9,461 bases of DNA from JACZUI01 sp041599115 (GCA_041599115.1 JBFHXF010000078.1:1-9461), one strand, 5' to 3'; counted from the first letter of the stretch, positions 1 through 6,811 are shown. Numbers and translations are program-made. The notes: a model not told the origin generated them from the letters alone.

Positions 1-1122
1 CTCAACCGCCAGTTCGATCGACCAGGCAGTGTTCAAATGGAGGGAATGGTCGCCGGGTCCGGGCACGCCTTCCTGGTGGTCCCACATCCCGATGGTGGCC
101 CCAGCAACATGGCCGTGAAGTCCCAGAGGATGGGTGTAGATGATGGGCCTGATCCCCTCCCCGCGTGCCTGCTCCAATGATCGGGCGAGGACTTCGTTCC
201 CGGTTGGCCCCGGCTTCATATTCGACATGAGGATGTCCTGGAGACGATTTCCCTGTCTCAACCCATCAACCAGGCTCTCCGGAGCGTCAGTTTCGCCCGG
301 CTTGAGCACATAGGCGTGTTGTTGTTGGTCGGTGTGATAACCGAGGCGGGTAACGATCCCGAAGTCGATGTGGACCAGATCACCCCGCTCGATGGTGACC
401 TCCTCATACCCGCTGGTAGGCGTGTTCGGTCCGCCATCTCCGTCTCTCTGGACAAGTACGCCCGGCTGGAACCACTGGCCGAGGCCGGCATCAGCAACCG
501 TTTGGCGCAACCACCAGGTGACATCCTCGGTGGTGGTGACGCCGGGGGCGATGACTTCGCTGGATAGAGCGCGTCGCAGAAAGCCGTGAGCCTCGGAGGT
601 GGCGGCGCGGAGATCGGCAACTTCTTCGGAAAGCCTGGTCTCCAGCCACCCGATCGCCAGATCCTTGGCTCCCTTGAGTTGACCGCGTTTTGCCTCGGAC
701 AGCGCCCTGACCATCGAGAAGCGTTCACCGGCCGTCAGACCGTCGGCGAGGGCGAAGGTGGAGGAGACGTTGATCCCGATGGGCCCGTCGACGTGGGCGA
801 GATGAGATGCCAGTGCGACCCATTGGTCCGGCTCGACCGAAGGGTTCCATTGAGGCTCGAAGTCACCCACCGGATACTTGGATACCGATGCCCGTCGCTT
901 ACCCCAATCGGTGAACACCAGAATCGTTCTCCGCCTGGCGGTGCGGAGCCAGGTATTGGGAAGCATCGTCTCCATGACGGGGTCTTCGTTGTACTCCCGG
1001 GCGGCGATCACCCAGGCCTCGAATCCTTCCCGCTCCATTAGTGCCGGGACAATCGTGTCGAGACGTCTCGTGAGGAGGCCGTCGAATTCACTCGCCTCTC
1101 GCCGGAGAGGGTGATCATGCAT
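1..1122 (-). CDS. M24 family metallopeptidase, Xaa-Pro peptidase type (3' end missing)
   Basis: This is a probable cytoplasmic metal-dependent peptidase of the M24 (pita-bread) fold, related to Xaa-Pro aminopeptidases. The visible 374 residues have an N-terminal, creatinase-like half (about 1-165) followed by the catalytic half. Candidate metal ligands are D253 in HIDFG, D265 in YHTDQQQ, H338 in LHGHVAG and E370 in SIEL; the last family glutamate would lie beyond the window. The motifs HTDQQQHAYVLKPGE and THPLGLHGH resemble a subgroup of M24 proteins I know only as putative peptidases. D253 and D265 are 12 residues apart, whereas 11 is usual in the family, and the position of the second catalytic histidine seems to hold W347. 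The ATG at 1122 was chosen because the reading is continuous from it and a TACCTT box lies 6 nt upstream. No signal peptide is seen. The substrate is unknown. Confidence 0.85.
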   Translation of the reverse strand, partial: MHDHPLRREASEFDGLLTRRLDTIVPALMEREGFEAWVIAAREYNEDPVMETMLPNTWLRTARRRTILVFTDWGKRRASVSKYPVGDFEPQWNPSVEPDQWVALASHLAHVDGPIGINVSSTFALADGLTAGERFSMVRALSEAKRGQLKGAKDLAIGWLETRLSEEVADLRAATSEAHGFLRRALSSEVIAPGVTTTEDVTWWLRQTVADAGLGQWFQPGVLVQRDGDGGPNTPTSGYEEVTIERGDLVHIDFGIVTRLGYHTDQQQHAYVLKPGETDAPESLVDGLRQGNRLQDILMSNMKPGPTGNEVLARSLEQARGEGIRPIIYTHPLGLHGHVAGATIGMWDHQEGVPGPGDHSLHLNTAWSIELAVE

Positions 1123-1128
1123 CGGCCG

Positions 1129-1134
1129 AAGGTA
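1129..1134 (-). promoter_or_regulatory. Predicted -10 box (TACCTT) of a leaderless M24 peptidase transcript
   Basis: TACCTT matches TANNNT and lies exactly 6 nt upstream of the ATG at 1122, with no Shine-Dalgarno sequence between. In actinobacteria this spacing puts the transcription start on the A of the ATG. I see no convincing -35 box. Confidence 0.5.
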
Positions 1135-1164
1135 ACACGATCGCTTCTGTCGGATGGCGGTGGT

Positions 1165-1170
1165 TAGCCT
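1165..1170 (+). promoter_or_regulatory. Predicted -10 box (TAGCCT) of a leaderless amidinohydrolase transcript
   Basis: TAGCCT lies exactly 6 nt before the ATG at 1177, and no Shine-Dalgarno sequence is present. The same hexamer at the same distance precedes the GlcD-type gene at 8808. Together with the box at 1129-1134 it forms a compact divergent promoter in 54 bp. Confidence 0.5.
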
Positions 1171-1176
1171 CACAGA

Positions 1177-2028
1177 ATGGTCGACTTTGGAGTCTCTTCC
1201 AGCGTTGCGCCCCTGCGTGAGGTGCTGGTGCATCCACCAGGTGCTCGATTCGCCACCGCCTTCGACGACCCTCGCAACCGGTTCCGGCATGCCGTCGACA
1301 TCGACATGGCGCGCAGGGAGCATGCCGCCTTGATCGGCCTTCTCACCGACCTCGACGTCAATGTCCATGTTCTCGGCGAAGATGAGGTTGGGCCCGACTT
1401 TGTCTACCAGTACGACCCTTCGCTGATGACCCGTCACGGGGCGGTCCTGCTTCGTTCGGGCAAACCCAGCAGAAGGGGGGAGGAGGACATCCAGGCGGCT
1501 TGGTATCAGAGAAACGACATCCCAGTCCTGGGTCGGATCGAGGCTCCCGGGACAGTTGACGGTGGTGATGTTTGCTGGCTCGACTCGACGATCTGCGTGG
1601 GGCGCACGCATCGGACCAATCAATCCGGTATCGATCAGTTGGCGGTGTTGCTCGGCGAGAACGTCAACGTATTCGATCTGCCTTATGACACAGGGCCCGA
1701 GGAGTGCCTCCATCTGATGTCGGTGATCTCACCGGTCTCGGACAAACTGGCACTGGCGGAGTTGGCGCGCCTCCCGGTTGGTCTCTATCGAATGTGCCAG
1801 GATCTGGGGATCGACCTGATCGCGGTGCCGTCTGAGGAGGTGGCCACGCTGGGGTGCAACGTGCTAGCGGTACAGCCGGGGGTTGTTGTGATGTTGGAAG
1901 GCAACCCCTTGACCAAGAGCCGTCTCGAGGAAGCCGGTGTCGAAGTCCATACCTTCGGCGGCAGGGAGATCTGTCTCAACGGCAGTGGTGGTCCCACGTG
2001 TCTCACCCGCCCGGTGCTGCGCCGGTAG
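1177..2028 (+). CDS. Amidinohydrolase of the arginine deiminase/dimethylargininase (DDAH) superfamily
   Basis: This 283-residue protein has the guanidine-modifying (pentein) fold of arginine deiminases, dimethylarginine dimethylaminohydrolases and amidinotransferases, which act on guanidino groups through a cysteine nucleophile. Visible signatures are the acidic FVYQYDP stretch (D80), TVDGGD ending at D131, CLHLMSV with the likely catalytic H179, GCNVLAV (N227), and a C-terminal GGPTCLTRP that places the nucleophile at C275. The length fits the DDAH-type subgroup and is much shorter than classical arginine deiminase (about 400 residues). The start at 1177 is supported by the -10 box 6 nt upstream. 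The gene diverges from an M24 peptidase and converges on purD with a 3-bp gap. A role in arginine or methylarginine breakdown is plausible but not shown, as no arginine-pathway gene is next to it. Confidence 0.85.
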   Translation: MVDFGVSSSVAPLREVLVHPPGARFATAFDDPRNRFRHAVDIDMARREHAALIGLLTDLDVNVHVLGEDEVGPDFVYQYDPSLMTRHGAVLLRSGKPSRRGEEDIQAAWYQRNDIPVLGRIEAPGTVDGGDVCWLDSTICVGRTHRTNQSGIDQLAVLLGENVNVFDLPYDTGPEECLHLMSVISPVSDKLALAELARLPVGLYRMCQDLGIDLIAVPSEEVATLGCNVLAVQPGVVVMLEGNPLTKSRLEEAGVEVHTFGGREICLNGSGGPTCLTRPVLRR

Positions 2029-2031
2029 CGG

Positions 2032-3240
2032 TCACCCGGCGATATCGGTGCGGAACTGAACGCCGGGCCAGCCGACCCGCTTGGCTGCCTCATACGCTCT
2101 AGTGCGAGCTTCAACAATCGTGGCTCCGGTTCCCACCAGATTCAACACCCGTCCACCGTCGACGAGGAGGCGCTTGCCTTCCCGTCGAGTTCCTGCATGG
2201 AAGGTGATGACGTCGCTCGGCACCGAGCCGACTCCGCTGATCACCGCTCCCTTCTCCGGGGCCGTCGGGTACCCCTTTGCCGCCAGGACGACGTTGACTG
2301 CAGCAGTGTCTGACCACTCCGGTGTCGCCCCCTCGAGGACGTCTACCAGATCGGCGGTCATCCGGGGCAGAATCGCCTGGGCTTCGGGATCGCCGAGCCG
2401 GACATTGAACTCGATGACCTGGGGGCCGTTCGAAGTGAGGGCAAGACCGGCATATAGAAAGCCGGTGAAGGGATTCCCGTCGTCGGTCATCTGATCGAGT
2501 GTGGGTCGAATGATCTCGGTCATGGTCCGCGCTACCAGACCGTCGGGGAGATCGTCGACCGGTGAGTACGAACCCATTCCTCCTGTGTTTGGTCCCAGAT
2601 CACCGTCGAGGAGCCGTTTGTAGTCGCGGGCTGGCTCCAGGGCTACCGCCCCCTTCTCGGTGCAGACGGCAAAAACACTGACCTCCGGCCCGTCGAGATA
2701 CTCCTCGATGATCACCGGCCCGGATTCGATCCACCCATCGAGCCAGGCCCTGGCTTCATCACGCGAGTCTGTGACGAGCACCCCTTTCCCGGCGGCGAGG
2801 CCGTCGGCCTTGACGACATACGGGCCATCTGCGGTCTCGAGATACTGTCTCGCCAGCAACGGGTCTGTGAACGACTCCGCAGTGGCGGTGGGAACACCGG
2901 CCCGTCTCATCACGTCTTTTGCAAAGGCTTTCGATGACTCCAGTCGGGCCGCTGTACGACTTGGCCCAAACGAGGGGATCCCGAGGGTTTGAAGTGCATC
3001 GACAACCCCGGCGGCGAGAGGAATCTCGGGCCCGACGACGGCGAGGTCGATCTTGTGGATGCGGGCCATGGCGGCGATAGCCCCCACGTCGGTGGATGAG
3101 ATGCCCTCGACAGTCGGACCGATTTCCGCCAGTCCCGGGTTGCCGGGGAGAGAGAGCAACTCCTTGACCCGGCGTGACTGGGCGAGTTTCCAGCCGATGG
3201 CGTGCTCTCTCCCGCCTCCGCCGATGAGGAGGATCCTCAT
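2032..3240 (-). CDS. purD: Phosphoribosylamine--glycine ligase (GAR synthetase)
   Basis: PurD joins 5-phosphoribosylamine and glycine using ATP to make glycinamide ribonucleotide, the second step of de novo purine synthesis in the cytoplasm. The 402-residue product, a little shorter than the usual 420-430, starts with the family's MRILLIGGGGREHA nucleotide-fold motif. It then has LPGNPG (31-36), the ATP-grasp segment with VVKADGLAAGKGV (142-154), EEYLDGPEVSVF (179-190), PNTGGMGSYSP (217-227) and IEFNVRLGDPEAQ (276-288), where E277 and N279 should bind the metal. A longer open frame extends to 3387 but lies inside purA, so the ATG at 3240 is chosen. Its ATG overlaps the purA stop as ATGA, which suggests translational coupling in one operon. 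The 3' end lies 3 bp from the converging amidinohydrolase gene. Confidence 0.96.
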   Translation of the reverse strand: MRILLIGGGGREHAIGWKLAQSRRVKELLSLPGNPGLAEIGPTVEGISSTDVGAIAAMARIHKIDLAVVGPEIPLAAGVVDALQTLGIPSFGPSRTAARLESSKAFAKDVMRRAGVPTATAESFTDPLLARQYLETADGPYVVKADGLAAGKGVLVTDSRDEARAWLDGWIESGPVIIEEYLDGPEVSVFAVCTEKGAVALEPARDYKRLLDGDLGPNTGGMGSYSPVDDLPDGLVARTMTEIIRPTLDQMTDDGNPFTGFLYAGLALTSNGPQVIEFNVRLGDPEAQAILPRMTADLVDVLEGATPEWSDTAAVNVVLAAKGYPTAPEKGAVISGVGSVPSDVITFHAGTRREGKRLLVDGGRVLNLVGTGATIVEARTRAYEAAKRVGWPGVQFRTDIAG

Positions 3241-4511
3241 CTGACTTCGATCAACTGCGATCGCTCGGGGCCAACCGAGATCCAACCCACCGGAACGCCT
3301 GCGTTCTCCTGGATGTACTCGACGTAATCCCGGGCCGCCTGCGGCAGCTCCTTGTAGTCGCGGATCGAGGAGATATCGACTCCCCATCCCGGTAACTCTT
3401 CGTAGACGGGCTCGCAGTGGTACAGCACGCTTTGTTGTGAAGGGAACTCGTCATAACGGTCGCCTCTGCTCGAGTAGGCGGTCGCAACCTTGATTGTCTC
3501 GAATGCCGAGAGGATGTCCATCTTGGTGAGGAAGATGCTGGTGAGAGTGTTGATACGTGCCGCGTAGCGAAGCAGCACGAGATCGAGCCAGCCGCAGCGG
3601 CGTCTGCGACCGGTGACGGTGCCGTACTCACCGCCGAGTTGGATCATCCGGTCACCGATGTCGTCATGGAGCTCCGTGGGGAAGGGGCCTGTGCCAACCC
3701 TGGAGATGTAAGCCTTGGCAACACCGACGATTTCGTCTAGCGCTTTCGGTCCGAGGCCAGACCCGACGGAGGCGCCTCCCGCCGTCGGATTGGAGGAGGT
3801 CACAAAGGGGTAAGTTCCGTGGTCGATGTCGAGCAGAGTTCCCTGAGCTCCCTCGAACAGCACCTGTTTGCCCGCCTGGATCCCCTTCCAGAGAAGCAGC
3901 GAGGTATCGGTGACGAAAGGCCGGAGGCGATCGGCGTAATGGGTGTACTCCTCGATGATCTCATCGGCATCCATCGGAAGCGTGTTATAGATCCTGGGAA
4001 GGATCTTGTTCTTCTCCTCGAGGGCTGCTTCGACCTTCGTCCGGAAGATCTTGGCATCGAACAGATCTTGGACTCTTATCCCCACCCGTGCGTACTTGTC
4101 GGTGTAGGCCGGGCCGATGCCCTTCTTGGTGGTCCCGATCTGGTTCTTGCCCAGATATCGCTCAATGGCAGCGTCGAGCTTGCGGTGGTAGGGCATGATC
4201 ACATGGGCGTTGGAGGAAAGACGCACCCGAGAGGGGTCGAGTTGCCGGGCGCGAACCATGTCCATCTCGGCGAGAAGCACCTTGGGATCGATGACTGTTC
4301 CCGAGGCGATCACCGGGGTGCAGTTGGGATAGAGGATCCCCGACGGGATCAGGGAAAGCGCGAGCCGCTGGTCGCCGACGACAATGGTGTGGCCTGCGTT
4401 GTTACCGCCCTGGTAACGGACGACGAAATCGGCGGACTCGGCGAAATAGTCGACAACTCGACCCTTCCCCTCGTCACCCCACTGGGCACCCAATACGACG
4501 GTCGCTGGCAT
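3237..4511 (-). CDS. purA: Adenylosuccinate synthetase
   Basis: PurA uses GTP to condense IMP with aspartate, giving adenylosuccinate, the committed step from IMP to AMP. The 424-residue protein begins MPATVVLGAQWGDEGKGR, with the phosphate loop and catalytic D13, followed by NNAGHT with catalytic H41, GTTKKGIGPAYTDKYAR (126-142), the switch segment with GTLLDIDHGTYPFVTSSN (224-241), RVGTGPFPTE (271-280), TVTGRRRRCGWLD (298-310), the TKMD guanine-binding motif (329-332) and C-terminal GWISVGPERSQ. Length and all main motifs are normal. The frame is open up to an ATG at 4640, but that stretch is a DNA repeat and the family start corresponds to 4511. No Shine-Dalgarno is seen. It is followed by purD with a 4-nt ATGA overlap and is divergent from glnA. 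Confidence 0.97.
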   Translation of the reverse strand: MPATVVLGAQWGDEGKGRVVDYFAESADFVVRYQGGNNAGHTIVVGDQRLALSLIPSGILYPNCTPVIASGTVIDPKVLLAEMDMVRARQLDPSRVRLSSNAHVIMPYHRKLDAAIERYLGKNQIGTTKKGIGPAYTDKYARVGIRVQDLFDAKIFRTKVEAALEEKNKILPRIYNTLPMDADEIIEEYTHYADRLRPFVTDTSLLLWKGIQAGKQVLFEGAQGTLLDIDHGTYPFVTSSNPTAGGASVGSGLGPKALDEIVGVAKAYISRVGTGPFPTELHDDIGDRMIQLGGEYGTVTGRRRRCGWLDLVLLRYAARINTLTSIFLTKMDILSAFETIKVATAYSSRGDRYDEFPSQQSVLYHCEPVYEELPGWGVDISSIRDYKELPQAARDYVEYIQENAGVPVGWISVGPERSQLIEVR

Positions 4512-4522
4512 GACGTGTCGCG

Positions 4523-4528
4523 ACGGTA
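4523..4528 (-). promoter_or_regulatory. Possible -10 box (TACCGT) of purA-purD
   Basis: TACCGT fits TANNNT and lies 11 nt upstream of the purA ATG, which would leave a leader of only about 4-5 nt. The expected -35 region (about 4546-4551) falls in the first copy of the repeat block, just beside its left arm. No clear -35 sequence is present, so the call is tentative. Confidence 0.35.
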
Positions 4529-4536
4529 GCCGCGTT

Positions 4537-4630
4537 GCGTGTGCAGCTAGACGTCTCTCACCCACCCCACTGCACACGCATGGCCATGCGTGTGCACCGA
4601 GGCGGGCCACACCCACCCCACTGCACACGC
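4537..4630. repeat. Two tandem 43-nt inverted-repeat units with 51-bp period
   Basis: Copy 1 is 4537-4579 and copy 2 is 4588-4630. Each opens with GCGTGTGCA and closes with its reverse complement TGCACACGC, enclosing about 25 nt. In copy 1 the arms extend to 11 bp (4536-4546 with 4570-4580). A 21-bp stretch in the right part is identical in both copies (4559-4579 and 4610-4630); the left halves of the loops differ. The block lies directly upstream of purA and next to the glnA operator. It could be a regulator-binding array or a REP/MITE-like element; I do not recognise it as a named family. Confidence 0.85.
4571..4596. repeat. Perfect 26-bp palindrome
   Basis: TGCACACGCATGG at 4571-4583 is followed with no loop by its exact reverse complement at 4584-4596. 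It is formed by the right arm of repeat copy 1 and the left arm of copy 2 plus the 8 bp between them. Perfect dyad symmetry of this length suits a dimeric DNA-binding protein or cruciform. Confidence 0.9.
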
Positions 4631-4633
4631 TTG

Positions 4634-4671
4634 GAAACACAGCGTTAACACTTCAGCAACGGCAGTGAAAC
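4634..4671 (+). promoter_or_regulatory. Predicted GlnR-type operator upstream of glnA (four half-sites)
   Basis: Four pentamers occur with exactly 6 nt between each pair: GAAAC 4634-4638, TTAAC 4645-4649, GCAAC 4656-4660 and GAAAC 4667-4671. The known actinobacterial GlnR consensus alternates gTnAC and GaAAC half-sites with 6-nt spacers, an 11-bp helical repeat. Two half-sites match GaAAC exactly, one differs by one base, and TTAAC differs from gTnAC only at the first base. The position 54 bp upstream of the glnA start and the function of glnA both fit nitrogen control by GlnR. The glnR gene itself is not in the window. Confidence 0.6.
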
Positions 4672-4713
4672 CAGACGGCGATACAACCACTCTGTTCACG
4701 ACCCAACCAACCT

Positions 4714-4719
4714 AAGGAG
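4714..4719 (+). promoter_or_regulatory. Shine-Dalgarno site of glnA (AAGGAG)
   Basis: AAGGAG lies 5 nt before GTG 4725 and fixes this non-ATG start. It is the only strong Shine-Dalgarno sequence that I see at a gene start in this window. The core promoter of glnA is unclear; TACAAC at 4682-4687 is a weak -10 candidate. Confidence 0.8.
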
Positions 4720-4724
4720 CCACC

Positions 4725-6149
4725 GTGCCCAAGACACCCTCCGATGTCTTGGCCCTCATCGCGAACGAGGGCTACGAATTCATAGATTTGCGCTTTTGCG
4801 ATCTGCCCGGCCAGGTGCAGCACTTCACGGTTCCGGTCCGCGAACTGACCGAAGCCACCTTCGAGACGGGTTTTGGCTTCGATGGTTCTTCGATCCGCGG
4901 TTTTCAGGAGATTCAGGAATCAGACATGATCCTGATTCCGGACGCTTCAACTGCCATCGACGACCAGTTCAGGACCAGAAAGACCCTCATCCTGTATTGC
5001 TTCGTTCACGACCCGATCACAGGTGCCCCTTACGATCGCGATCCCAGGTACATCGCCAAGAAGGCCGAGGAATACCTTCTCAGTACCGGCGTCGCCGACA
5101 CCTCGTTCTGGGGGCCGGAGGCGGAGTTCTACATCTTTGACGATGTTCGCTTCGGCCAGAATCAGTTTTCTGGCTTTTACTTCCTCGATTCCGTTGAGGG
5201 CGCCTGGAACTCAGGCGAGTTCGAGGAGGGCGGCAACCTCGGGTACAAGCCTCGTTACAAGGAGGGCTACTTTCCGGTGCCTCCCACCGACCATTTCCAG
5301 GACCTCCGCTCAGAAATGACCGCCAACCTCGAGGCGGCCGGGATCCAGATCGAGGTCCAGCACCACGAGGTGGGCACCGCCGGCCAGGCCGAGATCGACA
5401 TGCGTTATGACACCCTTCTACGCACCGCCGACAACGTCACCCTCTACAAGTATGTCGTCAAAAACACGGCGTGGGCCCACGGCAAGTCGGTCACTTTCAT
5501 GCCGAAGCCGATCTTCGAGGACAACGGGTCGGGCATGCACTGCCATCAGTCCCTGTGGAAGGGTGGCGAGCCTCTTTTCTTCGATGAAAGCGGTTATGCC
5601 GGTCTGTCCGACCTGGCCAGGTGGTACATCGGTGGATTGCTCAAGCATGCCGCGGCGGTGCTGGCCTTCGCCGCCCCGACCACCAACTCCTATCACCGAC
5701 TGGTCCCGGGCTACGAAGCTCCAGTCAATCTCGTCTACTCGAGCAGGAACCGGTCGGCGGCCATCCGAATCCCACAGTACTCCCAAGCACCTGGCGCGAA
5801 GAGGCTGGAATTTCGCTGTCCTGATCCTGCGGCCAACCCCTATCTGGCGTTTTCGGCGATGTTGCTCGCCGGGCTGGACGGTATTGCCAACCGAATAGAG
5901 CCTCATGAGCCGGTCGACAAGGATATCTACGATCTTCCCCCGGCGGAATTGAAGAATCTTCCCTCAGTCCCGGGTTCACTCCCCGAAGCCCTGGCGGCTC
6001 TGGAGGAAGACCACGAGTTTCTCTTGCAGGGAGGTGTGTTTTCCGAGGGACTGATCGATGCCTGGATCGACTACAAGGTCACCCACGAGATCGACCCGGT
6101 GCGCCTACGACCCCATCCCTACGAATTCCATCTCTACTACGACATCTAG
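4725..6149 (+). CDS. glnA: Glutamine synthetase type I
   Basis: GlnA makes glutamine from glutamate, ammonia and ATP in the cytoplasm and is the main ammonium-assimilating enzyme; type I enzymes are dodecamers. The 474-residue protein shows FDGSSIRGFQEIQESDM (52-68), EAEFYIFD with metal-binding glutamates (132-139), HHEVGTAGQAEID (213-225), the ATP motif KPIFEDNGSGMHCHQS (261-276) and the glutamate-binding region around NSYHRLVPGYEAPVN (321-335). The motif DIYDLPP carries Y402 at the adenylylation position, so control by an adenylyltransferase (GlnE) is likely. The opening sequence, with YEFIDLRFCDLPGQVQHF, resembles mycobacterial GlnA1. A GTG start is supported by AAGGAG 5 nt upstream, and a GlnR-like operator lies before it. 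It is divergent from purA. Confidence 0.97.
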   Translation: MPKTPSDVLALIANEGYEFIDLRFCDLPGQVQHFTVPVRELTEATFETGFGFDGSSIRGFQEIQESDMILIPDASTAIDDQFRTRKTLILYCFVHDPITGAPYDRDPRYIAKKAEEYLLSTGVADTSFWGPEAEFYIFDDVRFGQNQFSGFYFLDSVEGAWNSGEFEEGGNLGYKPRYKEGYFPVPPTDHFQDLRSEMTANLEAAGIQIEVQHHEVGTAGQAEIDMRYDTLLRTADNVTLYKYVVKNTAWAHGKSVTFMPKPIFEDNGSGMHCHQSLWKGGEPLFFDESGYAGLSDLARWYIGGLLKHAAAVLAFAAPTTNSYHRLVPGYEAPVNLVYSSRNRSAAIRIPQYSQAPGAKRLEFRCPDPAANPYLAFSAMLLAGLDGIANRIEPHEPVDKDIYDLPPAELKNLPSVPGSLPEALAALEEDHEFLLQGGVFSEGLIDAWIDYKVTHEIDPVRLRPHPYEFHLYYDI

Positions 6150-6151
6150 AG

Positions 6152-6179
6152 GTTTTGAGTTTTGAGTTTTTAGTTTTGA
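6152..6179. repeat. Four tandem heptamers of GTTTTGA type
   Basis: Units are GTTTTGA (6152-6158), GTTTTGA (6159-6165), GTTTTTA (6166-6172) and GTTTTGA (6173-6179), followed by GT and a run of six G. The stretch starts 3 bp after the glnA stop and is much more T-rich than its surroundings. No GC-rich hairpin precedes it, so it is not a standard intrinsic terminator, although it is placed where glnA transcription should end. Confidence 0.8.
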
Positions 6180-6208
6180 GTGGGGGGCATTGAGAAGCGA
6201 CTAGTGCC

Positions 6209-6811
6209 TCAGGAGGCTCCTGCCGCGGTCTTCACGTTCTGAACCTCGGTGTCGAAGTCCGCAGCCGACTGAATGTAGGTGTCGACCGCGAGCTTTCGTT
6301 TTTCGCCGGTGTCGGTCGAGCGGAGGCCGGCGAGTGCGTCGGCTGCACTCGTTGAGCAGAGGCTGATAGCTGCAGTGAAGCTCGCCTGATAGCTCTCGAG
6401 TCCCACCGGGACGGTCAACGCTCCCACACGGTCTGCCAGCGACTGGGTGTCGACACCGACTGCCACCATTCGATTCTCGATCTCTGTGTAGCTGATCTCG
6501 CGAGGGTTGGAGTCCCACGCGGTGTTAACCGTCACGAGTTCGGTCCTGAGCAGCTGGAGGTCGCTGTTGATGCCATCCAGATCATCGAGATATGTCTGGG
6601 TGTCGGCGTCGACGTTGCCACTTCCGTTGGTTGGCTGGGTGGTGGCCGTCCCGGTGTCGGCAGTCGTCGTGGTGCTGGCGATGCCGGCAAGCGTCGTGTC
6701 GGGCGACGCTTCGGGAAGAGCGCTAACGAAGAAATAGGTGAAGCCAACCATCGCCAGAATGACCAGCGGGAGTATCCAGCGGCCCGGTTTTGGATCAGGG
6801 TTCACTGTCAT
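6209..6811 (-). CDS. Hypothetical single-pass membrane protein with Thr-rich linker
   Basis: I do not recognise this 200-residue protein. It has a short N-terminal cytoplasmic tail (PDPKPGR), one membrane segment at about 12-32 (WILPLVILAMVGFTYFFVSAL), a low-complexity Thr/Ala/Gly linker (about 38-66), and a mostly helical outer domain (about 70-195) with one cysteine. The absence of a lipobox or a signal-peptidase site means it is likely an anchored protein with its bulk outside the cytoplasm. Its stop is only 59 bp from the glnA stop, with the two genes converging. It is divergent from another single-pass membrane protein gene (6907), 95 bp apart. The start at 6811 is the first ATG; no Shine-Dalgarno is present. 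The gene looks coding from its clear topology, but no function can be assigned. Confidence 0.75.
   Translation of the reverse strand: MTVNPDPKPGRWILPLVILAMVGFTYFFVSALPEASPDTTLAGIASTTTTADTGTATTQPTNGSGNVDADTQTYLDDLDGINSDLQLLRTELVTVNTAWDSNPREISYTEIENRMVAVGVDTQSLADRVGALTVPVGLESYQASFTAAISLCSTSAADALAGLRSTDTGEKRKLAVDTYIQSAADFDTEVQNVKTAAGAS

Noticed and set aside
586..1041. Plus-strand 151-codon open frame opposite the M24 gene
   Set aside because: It is on the other strand of a clearly conserved coding region and its translation shows no domain; high-GC DNA often leaves such frames open.
3241..3387. Longer purD frame starting at 3387
   Set aside because: It overlaps purA over 147 bp, while the ATG at 3240 gives the exact MRILLIGGGGREHA family start and an ATGA coupling with purA.
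3819..4529. Plus-strand 236-codon open frame opposite purA
   Set aside because: It is antisense to a fully conserved purA and its residue make-up mirrors purA codons; it is a shadow.
4537..4630. CRISPR array
   Set aside because: There are only two units, the repeats are at the edges of an inverted pair and partly shared loops replace unique spacers; no cas gene is present.
4512..4640. ATG at 4640 as the true start of purA, giving a 467-residue protein
   Set aside because: The conserved family N-terminus with GAQWGDEGKG begins at 4511, and the upstream codons are made of the DNA repeat.
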